IMG/VR virus record: IMGVR_UViG_3300034374_005671
Location: 1 to 64,000 of that record
From: a virus
DNA length: 64,000 bases
Reading direction: 5' to 3' (one strand)
Made by a program: the position numbers and the translations under genes. The notes beneath the pieces were generated by a model, which searched no databases, had not been told where the DNA came from, and was given only the letters and a program-made list of their open reading frames with translations. Shown here in pieces: positions 26,844-35,829 of the stretch (positions within the stretch are counted from its first letter, which is position 1; every line of letters starts with the position of its first letter).

Positions 26844-29333
26844 ATGTACAGGAACTTTACTAATAAAAGAAAATTTCAAGATGCTAACTCTATTGGCGCA
26901 GAGGGGACTGTGCAGAATATACCTATTGCTGATGTTAACTTCGATGATAATTACATAGAGCAATTAGAAAGCACTTTACCTCAAGATAATATTGATTTAA
27001 AGTTTGAAGACCTTTCTTTTTCTGCACAACAAGACCCTTACATGCGGCAATACTATGGTATCACGGAAGGTACAACATATAATCCTCCGTCAGGCATGCA
27101 ACCTGCAGGTCCTCCTCAAGCTTCAACACCAGACATGAAGCCTGTAACATTAGGACAAAAAGTTAGGAATAACACGATAAATAGGCTACAAAAAAGGTTA
27201 TCTAATATTGAAGAAGGCAGAGAGAATAAAATAGCTAAGGCTGTAGATTTATTAGGTTTAGGAAATATAGGCACAGCAGGCGGGTATATGCAAGCTTTTA
27301 CTGATTTACCCGAAAGAGCTTTCGCTAGAGCAGGGTACAATATGGAGCAAGGACCTAGAGGTAAAGCTAGAGCACTAGGAAACATAATAGAGGCCAGTAC
27401 AGGGTTGGGAGGAGCTTTTTTGCAAGGGCTTGGTTCTTTTAAAAAGACAAAACCCATGACAGAAGAAGAGTACATCGCAGCTAAAAAAGCAGAGCAAGCC
27501 AAGAAAAACAATACTGTCATGATTGGCGATACCCGCTACACCTTAGTAGAAGATAGCGAGGGTAGAATGACAATTGGACCTGAATACCAAGAAACCGAAA
27601 CTATGAAAATGGGGGGACGAATGGGCCCTAAAGTTATTAAGAATCAAGATTTCTATACAAGACTAGATGAGGCAACTAAAGGAGTGAATCAGTCAGGGAC
27701 TAGGAACACAGCTACACGTTCTGGAGTTGGAGAGCAATATAGCCTTGACCTGTCTACTGTTTTTCAAAGCCCTCAAGATTTGGTGGATTATTATGGCATG
27801 AGCAGTCTTACAAGTGACCCTAAATCTACTTACTATGTTAACCCAGAAAGGGCAAAAAGAATGTATGAATTAGTCACAGGGTCAGGTAAAATAAACCCTG
27901 CTGAACTTCACATGATTATGCAGGCTAGAGGATTAGATTCAGAAGGTTATGAAAATTTAACCAATGCCCAAGTGATGGATGCTATTAATAAGGTTAATGA
28001 GCATATGCCTGGAACATATCAGGCTGGGCCTCAAGGAGGGTTTAGCGGTGAACAAAATTTAGCTGCTGTTCAAACTGCTTTAGACCATTACGGGGGCGTA
28101 AGAAGAGCTTATGGAGTACCTTTTACCCCAGGCCAAACAGCTGAAGAAAGATTTAGCGAACTGTATTATGAAGATTATATGGCTAGTAATCCCAATACAC
28201 CTGAAGGTAATATTGTCAAGTTAGACGGAGGAATGGGAGGTGTTATGCGCTTACAGAATGCCAGCCCTACTATGTTTAATCCTTTTGCAATTCAAACACC
28301 AAGCATCCAACCTTTCACAATGGAACAAGTAGATGCTGATTTTGCAAATGTACCAGAGCCTTCACCATTCATGACTGATTTTGATATGGATGGTATTTCT
28401 GATTATATAGATATTGATGCAGGTGAAGGTACCAATCAAGCTTTACCAGGAGTATTAGGAGGACCATCGATTGCTACCCCCACACCTACAGACTTTTCCT
28501 ACTCTGATGCAAGTAGCCCTGTAGACATGACTACTGATTCCGATGGGGATGGTATTCCTGATTATCAAGATGATTTTGATAATTCTATAGTGTCTGAAGA
28601 GGAAAGACAGAAAGACATAGCCAAAAAACAAAATTCTCTGTTTGGCATGGCAGCATCTTTAGGTTCTGCGGTAGGCTCCGATGATTTAACTTCTCGAGCA
28701 GCTCGTGCAGGTCTAATGGCAGGCCGCTTACTACAAGGAGAAAGCCCTTTAGCATCAACCATAGGGTTGGGAGCAGGGTTAGGTTCGGTTGGATTTGGAG
28801 CTGCAAGGACAATGAAAGGAGCTAGGGCAGAAGCTATCGCCACTGCAGATGCAAGAAAAAGAGCTGCAGAAAGATTAAGACAAGGGATTATGACAGGGGG
28901 TACAAAAGGCAGAGACGTAGCATCCCTAGAATCATATCTACAAAGTTCTACCTACGACCCTATGGCAACAGAGTTTGGCCAAGATGGTATGATGATGGGG
29001 GGTAATAAAGGAGGAATGGCACAAGGTGGCAACCAAGGTACTCCTCCTCCCAAAGGAGTTGTGATTGGACGAAATACTGCCAAGTACTTCCAAAAACCAC
29101 AACTACCTGTTTCACCTAACGGTTTGGTAGAATATCCTAATCAAATGGTTAATGTACCTACAACAGGTACTATAACTATGAATGAAGAAAAAGCAGGTGG
29201 ACCACTACCTGAGTATGTTTTAGCTGTGCCTAACGGAGATACACCAGTCATAATGCAAAATGGTTACGACTATGATTTCCCTAATAGTGACATGGTAACA
29301 GAGATACCCTTAAATCAAGCATTGTATGTCTAA
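26844..29333 (+). CDS. Virion protein with calcium-binding (TSP3-like) repeats, 829 aa
   Basis: A protein of 829 residues. A polar N-terminal 60 residues are followed by a Gly/Ala-rich region with weak hydrophobic stretches (FLQGLGSF). The motif GGRMGPKVIKNQ (about residue 257) is shared with the next protein. At nt 28376-28430 and 28531-28590 lie DFDMDGISDYIDIDAG and TDSDGDGIPDYQDDFDN. These are thrombospondin type-3-like repeats ('D-x-D-x-D-G-I-x-D-x-x-D') that bind calcium. A Gly-rich segment with KGGMAQGGNQG follows. The C-terminal 80 residues (PLPEYVLAVPNGDTPVI) may be a small beta domain. It overlaps the next gene by 8 bases. A virion structural or cargo role is inferred from its position. 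Confidence 0.65.
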   Translation: MYRNFTNKRKFQDANSIGAEGTVQNIPIADVNFDDNYIEQLESTLPQDNIDLKFEDLSFSAQQDPYMRQYYGITEGTTYNPPSGMQPAGPPQASTPDMKPVTLGQKVRNNTINRLQKRLSNIEEGRENKIAKAVDLLGLGNIGTAGGYMQAFTDLPERAFARAGYNMEQGPRGKARALGNIIEASTGLGGAFLQGLGSFKKTKPMTEEEYIAAKKAEQAKKNNTVMIGDTRYTLVEDSEGRMTIGPEYQETETMKMGGRMGPKVIKNQDFYTRLDEATKGVNQSGTRNTATRSGVGEQYSLDLSTVFQSPQDLVDYYGMSSLTSDPKSTYYVNPERAKRMYELVTGSGKINPAELHMIMQARGLDSEGYENLTNAQVMDAINKVNEHMPGTYQAGPQGGFSGEQNLAAVQTALDHYGGVRRAYGVPFTPGQTAEERFSELYYEDYMASNPNTPEGNIVKLDGGMGGVMRLQNASPTMFNPFAIQTPSIQPFTMEQVDADFANVPEPSPFMTDFDMDGISDYIDIDAGEGTNQALPGVLGGPSIATPTPTDFSYSDASSPVDMTTDSDGDGIPDYQDDFDNSIVSEEERQKDIAKKQNSLFGMAASLGSAVGSDDLTSRAARAGLMAGRLLQGESPLASTIGLGAGLGSVGFGAARTMKGARAEAIATADARKRAAERLRQGIMTGGTKGRDVASLESYLQSSTYDPMATEFGQDGMMMGGNKGGMAQGGNQGTPPPKGVVIGRNTAKYFQKPQLPVSPNGLVEYPNQMVNVPTTGTITMNEEKAGGPLPEYVLAVPNGDTPVIMQNGYDYDFPNSDMVTEIPLNQALYV

Positions 29334-32300
29334 AAGTATCTTTGACAGAAACCCTTTAACTGAAATGTTCTCTTCTATAGAAGAAGCAATGAGATGTGCT
29401 GATTCTATGGAGTTAAAGAATATGTTAAGAAACTCATTTAAAAATATAACAACAGACCCTATATTAGGTAAACCGAATAAATCTAAACAATCAATGTCAA
29501 TCACAATAATTGCAGGTGATGACCTTAATAAATTAAATAATATAAACACACTGGAAAACGGAGGAAAAATGAAAAAGTTTAAATACACAGGTAGATATGC
29601 TGATGGTGGTAAAAATTTGAAGCCAATCCCAGCAGACAACAAAGGACTTCAGGCTCTTGCCAAGAAGAATCCTAAGTTAGTTATGGACATGGGATTCAAT
29701 CCTAACAGCGTAGCAGCTAAAACTAAAGGTAAAAAGAAAGGACCTAAAGTTTCTAAGAATCAAGATGTTGAAAGAGTACCTGAGACTGCACGTATAGGTG
29801 ATGACATGAGTAGCATGAACGCTCTTAAAAGACTTTATTATGATTATCTAGCTGGAGAGGGAGCTCAAACTGATAGAGTAATACAGGCTGGAAGGATATT
29901 CCCGTTTGGTCAAATTTTTCAAGCTGCTGAGGGTATAACAGATATAATATATCCTTTTCTGACTGATGAGAGTCAAGCAAAGGAGGACAAACGTAGAGCC
30001 ATCCAGCAAGAAGCTACTGAAGACTTAGAAGAATACAAACAATATTTAAAAGACAAGGGACTATACAAAACACCTTTTGAAACTGTAAAAGGCTTTTTCG
30101 GTTTTCAAAACGGAGGAATGGGACCTAAAGTTCCTAAGAATCAAGGTGGAAGATTAGTTGTACCAGGATTTACTGGTGGTATGATTGACCCAACCACAGG
30201 AGAAAGAGTACCTATGCTTGAGGATTATGTCAGAAAAGGTATGCAGTATTTCATGGGAGATACTACAGCTAACCCACCTAAGTTTCAAAATGCAGACCCC
30301 ACTATCGTACCTTCTGTTACAAACTTAGATGAGACAGTTGTAACTGCTTATCCAAATGAAGGAGAGATGGGAGTACTCAACACCACAATTTATACGCCAC
30401 AAAATGTCTCTAAGAAACAGCTGAGACAGATGAATAGAAATAATGCAGCTCAGGCTATGATGTCAGGAGAGCCTCTTTCTTACGCAGAACTTGCAGCTAT
30501 GTACGGACCGAGAAAAGCTTCTAGAATCATTGCATCGGGAGCAGGTGCTTCAAATTTCAATCAAAATATAAGCGGTGTATCTAGTGCAAATGCAGACGTA
30601 GGGGATGTAACCTCAACTTCAGAAGTAGGAAATGTAAGTTCATCTTCAGTTTCAGATTCTTCAGGAAACGCTATGGACATGCAAGGTGCTAACATTGGTT
30701 CAGGCGTAATGGACAACTCGCAGATGGTAACTAACCAAAACGGTGGAAGAATGACTCCTAACCTTGGAGGATACCCTGACATCCCTTACTTATTTGGATA
30801 TCAGATAGGAGGAATGGTACCTGGTTATCAGAATGCTGCCCCATCCATCAGAAATTTCCCAAGTAGTATTGAAGGATTTCCTAATTTTCAAATGCCTGTA
30901 GCTGGCTCTCCTTCCGAAGGAGGTACCACTGAATTTATGAATTCAGACCAAAGTGTAATGTATAATGAGCGAGCGTGGGTAGAAATGCTTCAGAATCTAG
31001 GTGTTGATGCTGAACAACTATTAGCAGGAGGTGGAGCAAATTTACCTGCATTTTTAGATAAAATGGCTCCTCAATTAAGAAACCAAGTAACTGGTATACT
31101 AGAGGGCGCAGGCATTTCAGTTCCTCAGAGTAATGCACAACTAATTTCAGGCTTTAAGAATTTGCTACAGGAGAACCCTCAAATATTATCTGAGCTTAAA
31201 AAATTAGAGAATATAAGCATGGAGGATGTTATGAATTTGGGTACTGAAGCTCTAGGGGAGCAGGGTATGCAAGGATTATTAGGCATAATCAACAATCCAT
31301 TCTTTAAAAAACTTGAAGGACAAGCACTACAATTTGGACAAGCTATGCAAGGCTCAAAAGAAGTGCAAGATTTACTTGGTCTAATAAATAAGGCTCGAGA
31401 TGTGTATGACGAGGTAAGTTCACAGCCCTCTACTGCTCCAACAACTGGTGGTAGTGCGCCTGCTGCAGGTGATGAAAGCACAGCTGAGGTTGCTACTGCA
31501 GAAGACAATAAAGATAGGTCAAACTATCCTTATAAAGTATTTAAGAATGTTGGTCTTGACATAAAAGACTTCCAAAAAGGTCAATATTCTGACCGTTCTG
31601 CTGATAGCAATAGAGAACTTAGAAGACTTTTACAAGAACATTTAGCTGCAGGAGGCTCACCTGAAACATTTAGTGTCAGACAGACAGCTGAAACTGCTGA
31701 TATTGAAGAGGCTAAAAGGAAATTAATGGAGAACATTACTACAGTTCCAGTTGAATTCGAGGACATTGTGCCTGAAGATGAACTAGAGAAAGTCAGCCTG
31801 AGCGAAGAACAAACGGTCCCAACGTCTCGTAGACAAAATAGACGAGCCAATAGACTTGAGAAGCTTGAAGGCAGACTGGAAAGAACTCAACAAAGAACGG
31901 CAGATAGACAAGCTAGAAGAGACGACAGGCAGCAAAGAAGAGCAGATAATCAGGCGGTTAGAAGCAATCAAATGCAGCAAATAAAAGACCTTAGAGAGCA
32001 AATCCGAGCTGCTAGAGGTAATGCTATGGACGGTATGAGATATTTCCCACCTACCATAGGAGGTAATATTCCTAACGGAGGACAGATGGCACCTGCATTC
32101 AACTTTGCTCAAGACGGCATACTTACTGGTATGCGACCAAATATGATGGCACCACCTTCATATCAAAAAGGAGGCATAATGAATGTACAACCAATGCCTT
32201 ATGACCCTACCTCTCAAGATAGCACTATGCTTGGTGGAGGTACTGCTCCTATGTTCCAAGATGGCACCGATTATCTTAGGAATCTACGTGTACCAGGATA

Positions 32301-32577
32301 TACTGGGGGCATGATTAATCCAATGACAGGAGCAATCATTAGAACTCCCCAAGATATGATTAATCAGGGATTAAACTACTTTGTACCTGATTCTACTAGG
32401 GTATCACCACCTCGAAATCAAGATGGCCAAATGATGAGAGGAATTGCACCAAGTAATGAGCCTTACCACTTAGAGAAATTAGGGATTGCACCAGTGGGTG
32501 GACCATCTTTGAGACCAACTCCACTAGGCCAAATGATGAGACCTATGCCTCTTAATAGAATTCAAAGATTACGCTAA
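29326..32577 (+). CDS. Giant motif-repeat virion protein, 1083 aa
   Basis: This protein carries the densest set of aromatic-x-x-GG motifs in the window (for example ENGGKM, FQNGGMGPKVPKNQGG, YQIGGM, YQKGGIM, FQDGT). The unit VPGFTGGMIDPTTGE with following D-x-x-x-x-G-x-x-YF-x-x-D-T is present at about residues 284-325. It recurs near the C-terminus at about 990-1030 as VPGYTGGMINPMTG, an internal duplication. The middle (residues about 540-690) is helical with a hydrophobic, Leu-rich segment. Residues about 830-900 form a highly charged Arg/Gln helix (RTADRQARRDDRQQRR). The starting ATG is 8 bases inside the previous gene. It is probably a packaged protein that is multivalent for some partner. 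Confidence 0.65.
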   Translation: MSKSIFDRNPLTEMFSSIEEAMRCADSMELKNMLRNSFKNITTDPILGKPNKSKQSMSITIIAGDDLNKLNNINTLENGGKMKKFKYTGRYADGGKNLKPIPADNKGLQALAKKNPKLVMDMGFNPNSVAAKTKGKKKGPKVSKNQDVERVPETARIGDDMSSMNALKRLYYDYLAGEGAQTDRVIQAGRIFPFGQIFQAAEGITDIIYPFLTDESQAKEDKRRAIQQEATEDLEEYKQYLKDKGLYKTPFETVKGFFGFQNGGMGPKVPKNQGGRLVVPGFTGGMIDPTTGERVPMLEDYVRKGMQYFMGDTTANPPKFQNADPTIVPSVTNLDETVVTAYPNEGEMGVLNTTIYTPQNVSKKQLRQMNRNNAAQAMMSGEPLSYAELAAMYGPRKASRIIASGAGASNFNQNISGVSSANADVGDVTSTSEVGNVSSSSVSDSSGNAMDMQGANIGSGVMDNSQMVTNQNGGRMTPNLGGYPDIPYLFGYQIGGMVPGYQNAAPSIRNFPSSIEGFPNFQMPVAGSPSEGGTTEFMNSDQSVMYNERAWVEMLQNLGVDAEQLLAGGGANLPAFLDKMAPQLRNQVTGILEGAGISVPQSNAQLISGFKNLLQENPQILSELKKLENISMEDVMNLGTEALGEQGMQGLLGIINNPFFKKLEGQALQFGQAMQGSKEVQDLLGLINKARDVYDEVSSQPSTAPTTGGSAPAAGDESTAEVATAEDNKDRSNYPYKVFKNVGLDIKDFQKGQYSDRSADSNRELRRLLQEHLAAGGSPETFSVRQTAETADIEEAKRKLMENITTVPVEFEDIVPEDELEKVSLSEEQTVPTSRRQNRRANRLEKLEGRLERTQQRTADRQARRDDRQQRRADNQAVRSNQMQQIKDLREQIRAARGNAMDGMRYFPPTIGGNIPNGGQMAPAFNFAQDGILTGMRPNMMAPPSYQKGGIMNVQPMPYDPTSQDSTMLGGGTAPMFQDGTDYLRNLRVPGYTGGMINPMTGAIIRTPQDMINQGLNYFVPDSTRVSPPRNQDGQMMRGIAPSNEPYHLEKLGIAPVGGPSLRPTPLGQMMRPMPLNRIQRLR

Positions 32578-32596
32578 TATATCTCAATACTAAAGT

Positions 32597-35500
32597 ATGA
32601 ATTTTTATAATCTTGACTTACTTTCTAATTACCAAGATGGCGGTAATACTAAGATAGAAGAACAGGTATCAGGTAGATACGTGAAGGGTGTTGCAAAACC
32701 TGAACAGCATGATGTTAATGCTGAGGTTGAGAAAAATGAATTTATACAGTATCCTGATAGAGAGATATCCCAAGTAGACCCAAAAGGTAAATCACACGCT
32801 CAAGGGGGAGAATTTATGAATCTTCCCCCTGAAACTAAAATTTTATCCGATAATATTAAGATTGGTAAAGAATTACGTGATAGATTAGAGGATATGTTTG
32901 GCGTAACTCTAAAAACATCTGATACTATTGCTAAGGCAATGGAGAAAGTAAGGAAGAGTATAGGAATGGAATCCATCCTTGTTCGAATGGAACAATACCT
33001 TAAAAAGATAAAAGAAAATAATAAGGTAAAAGACAAGGACACTAAAAGAGTCAATGAGGAATACTTAGCTAATAAAATCTACGAACTAGAACAAGAGCGA
33101 AATCAAAAGAAAGAACTTGAGAATCAAGTCTTTGAGATGTTGTTTAATGTTCAAGAGACTAGAAAGCAAGCTGAACAAATGGGTGACCCGAATCATCAGA
33201 ATATCAGAAAACGTCCCCCAATAGACCAGCCTACTGAGCAAGAGATGTCTGATTATGAGCAGATGAAGGAGGCAAAACAACCTAAAAATTTGGCTAGACC
33301 AGGACAGCAAGGACCTGAGACTATGCAGGTGATGGCTGAAAATGGTGGAAGACTCATAGAGGTTTTCTTCGATGGGGGGTCTCCTTACGTGGGCAATATG
33401 AATGATATGCAAGCCTTAGAGGTTCAAGCTATGCAAGATGGTTATGATAATCTTGATGAGTTTATTTTTGGTGTTTATTCTGACGGAGGAGGTATACCAC
33501 AAAGGTATAGAAGCAAAGGATTCACCAAAGTAGGTGTAAAGAAAAGAGCACCTTCTGGAGCTAAACACAAATGGGAAGTCCTTGCACGTAAAAAAGTAGG
33601 AGGCAAAACAAGATATAAAATTGTTAAAGGTGGCTTCCGTGGGATGAAAGATTTTAAATCTCACAAAGACCCTAAGAGAAAGAAAAGATTTTGGGACAGA
33701 ATGGGGGGTAAAAACTCTCCCAAAGCAAAAGACCCATTTTCTCCTTTGTATTGGCACAAACGTTTTGGTACTTGGGAAGAAGGAGGAGTGCTAGGATATC
33801 AAAATGCTGGTGAAACAGCATCCGCATTTGCTGCAAGAATGGGTCAGGCTTGGCCTAAAGGTGTAAAAGACCCAGTATACAATGCCGATACTAAAATGTG
33901 GGAATTTGCTGATGGTACACCAGCTATTAGTAGGGGGGATGCTATGAATTTAGCAAGAGATATTAATCGAACAGGTGAGGTACCAGATGCCTATAAAGTA
34001 GCTGAAAATATAAGAAACCAGGGGGGAGTAGCATCCACACCAATTACTCCTAGTGAAGAGCAAACAGCAGCTAACCAGAACGGACCAGTTACTCAATATA
34101 ATCCAGAACCTGTAGATATAGGAGGTGTACCTCACTATGAAGTAATAGTAGATGGTAAACCTTATTTGCTTGAAGCAGGCAAAGTTTCTACCATTCAAAC
34201 AGATGATGGCTCAATATTCCGAGTAGATATGGGAGATGTAGAATCTCAAGATTTTAGTGTGGACACTAGGCAAGAAGCAGGATATAGAACAGGTTACTCA
34301 TCAAGAGGCGATGTAAAAGGTTATAGAGGGGCTGATAAGGCCGCTATTGATGCTCAAATAGCAGAACTAGAATCCGATTTAGCTCCTTTCTTGCAAGCTA
34401 TCGAAGACGGCACAGTACAAGCTGACCCTGAAACAGGCAAGTTTAATTTACCTCTTACTATTAGAGGGGGTAGCTCATCCAGACCTATGGCACTGGGGCA
34501 AACTAAGAGCCAACTTCAGTCTAGTTTTGAAAACTTAATACAATACAATCCTGAATTAGAAGGCCAAGTTGGTTTTATCCAGCCTGATGGTTCAATAGAC
34601 CCTAACAAACAGACTGGACAGGTAGCATTACCTGCAGGATTTCATAATGTATTTGGAGATGAGTTTGACCCAGGAACCATAGAAACTTTCGATTTAGATG
34701 AATTAAGTAGGGGAGGGAAAGAAGGTGAAGAAGCTCTATCTAATATTGGTAATGATGCATTAGCGTACAATAGAAACAGAACCGAGTATGAAGAGGTTCT
34801 CCTTCCTTTCCTAGAACAAAAAGGCTATGATATAGACCAATTTAATGTCTCTAACGAAATGCTACCATACAGAACTGCTGAAGAAACAGCAGCTGACTTA
34901 GGAATAGATTACGAAAAAGTACAAGCAGGAGATTTCTCTGAATTATCAGAGAGATTAGGCAGAGAGATAACCTCGGTAGAACAAGCTAAGGAATTCTTAC
35001 TTGATGCTGCTCAGTTCTCAGGGATTGGAGGGGCTTCTGAAGGAGAATTAACTTCTTTGGTATCTGAAGTAACTCCAGATGACGGAGGGATACCACCTCC
35101 TATAATTCAAGATGACCCTGTTATGGGAGGTCCTATGCTATTATCTACTCCTAGAAGACTAGGCCCTGACCCAATGATGGTTGGACCTTTCATTATGCCT
35201 GAGTACGACAGAGTATCAGCTATGAAGGTATCTCCTCAAGCGGGTTATCAAGCTAATACTAAGCAGGTTAAAGCGGGTATGGACCTATTAACTCAATCAG
35301 TTGGTTCTCAAGCGGGTGCAAATGTTGCTAATCTTTTAGGACAGTCTGCAGAAGGTATTAACCAATTGACAGCTAATACTAATCAACAAAATGCTCAATT
35401 GAAGCAACAAGCTGACCAGATGAATGCTCAAATACAGCAGGCAGAAGCTGCAGCAAGAGCACAGGCATTAGCTACCTTTGGTACAGAATCAATGACAGCA

Positions 35501-35818
35501 TACGCTAATACTTTAGCAGACAGAAGGGCTTACTTAAATATATTGGAAGAAGATAGATTAGCAAGGGATGCAGAAAGAAGACAGCTACAAATTCTTGATG
35601 CAATATACCCTCAATATACATTTGATATGTTTGGAAATGTACTTTACGACCCTTCAAGAGCAGGAGATTTCTACGTACCAGAAACTGCTTTAGCTCAACA
35701 AATATATAACCAAGGAACAGGGACAAGCGGAAGCACTGAGGCAGTAGATGAGAATTTTGATACTAGAACTATTGACGGTATCACATATCTAAGAGCACCT
35801 GATTCGTATCAGAGTTAA
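32597..35818 (+). CDS. Giant virion protein with SHAQGG domain and basic WHKRFG domain, 1073 aa
   Basis: Residues about 20-90 contain VEKNEFIQYPDREISQV, KGKSHAQGGEFMNLPPETKILSD, a domain pattern ('G-x-x-H-x-x-G-G-x-x-x-x-LP-x-x-x-x-x-SD') that I know from large proteins of Bacteroidota phages. A long coiled coil follows (about 95-215). At about 300-395 is a very basic domain with KWEVLARKK, KGGFRGMKDFKSHKDPKRK and FSPLYWHKRFGTW. The C-terminal 200 residues are Gln/Ala-rich coiled coil (QQNAQLKQQADQMNAQIQ). YQDGG, FFDGGSPY and EEGGVLGYQNAG motifs recur. It is probably a cargo or inner-tail protein; function is unknown. Confidence 0.65.
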   Translation: MNFYNLDLLSNYQDGGNTKIEEQVSGRYVKGVAKPEQHDVNAEVEKNEFIQYPDREISQVDPKGKSHAQGGEFMNLPPETKILSDNIKIGKELRDRLEDMFGVTLKTSDTIAKAMEKVRKSIGMESILVRMEQYLKKIKENNKVKDKDTKRVNEEYLANKIYELEQERNQKKELENQVFEMLFNVQETRKQAEQMGDPNHQNIRKRPPIDQPTEQEMSDYEQMKEAKQPKNLARPGQQGPETMQVMAENGGRLIEVFFDGGSPYVGNMNDMQALEVQAMQDGYDNLDEFIFGVYSDGGGIPQRYRSKGFTKVGVKKRAPSGAKHKWEVLARKKVGGKTRYKIVKGGFRGMKDFKSHKDPKRKKRFWDRMGGKNSPKAKDPFSPLYWHKRFGTWEEGGVLGYQNAGETASAFAARMGQAWPKGVKDPVYNADTKMWEFADGTPAISRGDAMNLARDINRTGEVPDAYKVAENIRNQGGVASTPITPSEEQTAANQNGPVTQYNPEPVDIGGVPHYEVIVDGKPYLLEAGKVSTIQTDDGSIFRVDMGDVESQDFSVDTRQEAGYRTGYSSRGDVKGYRGADKAAIDAQIAELESDLAPFLQAIEDGTVQADPETGKFNLPLTIRGGSSSRPMALGQTKSQLQSSFENLIQYNPELEGQVGFIQPDGSIDPNKQTGQVALPAGFHNVFGDEFDPGTIETFDLDELSRGGKEGEEALSNIGNDALAYNRNRTEYEEVLLPFLEQKGYDIDQFNVSNEMLPYRTAEETAADLGIDYEKVQAGDFSELSERLGREITSVEQAKEFLLDAAQFSGIGGASEGELTSLVSEVTPDDGGIPPPIIQDDPVMGGPMLLSTPRRLGPDPMMVGPFIMPEYDRVSAMKVSPQAGYQANTKQVKAGMDLLTQSVGSQAGANVANLLGQSAEGINQLTANTNQQNAQLKQQADQMNAQIQQAEAAARAQALATFGTESMTAYANTLADRRAYLNILEEDRLARDAERRQLQILDAIYPQYTFDMFGNVLYDPSRAGDFYVPETALAQQIYNQGTGTSGSTEAVDENFDTRTIDGITYLRAPDSYQS

Positions 35819-35829
35819 ACAAGTATAAA

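Noticed and set aside
28370-28440. DFDMD as a possible DxDxD RNA-polymerase catalytic motif
   Set aside because: The aspartates belong to a thrombospondin type 3-like repeat (DxDxDGIxDxxD), and a second such repeat follows; there is no surrounding polymerase-like barrel sequence.
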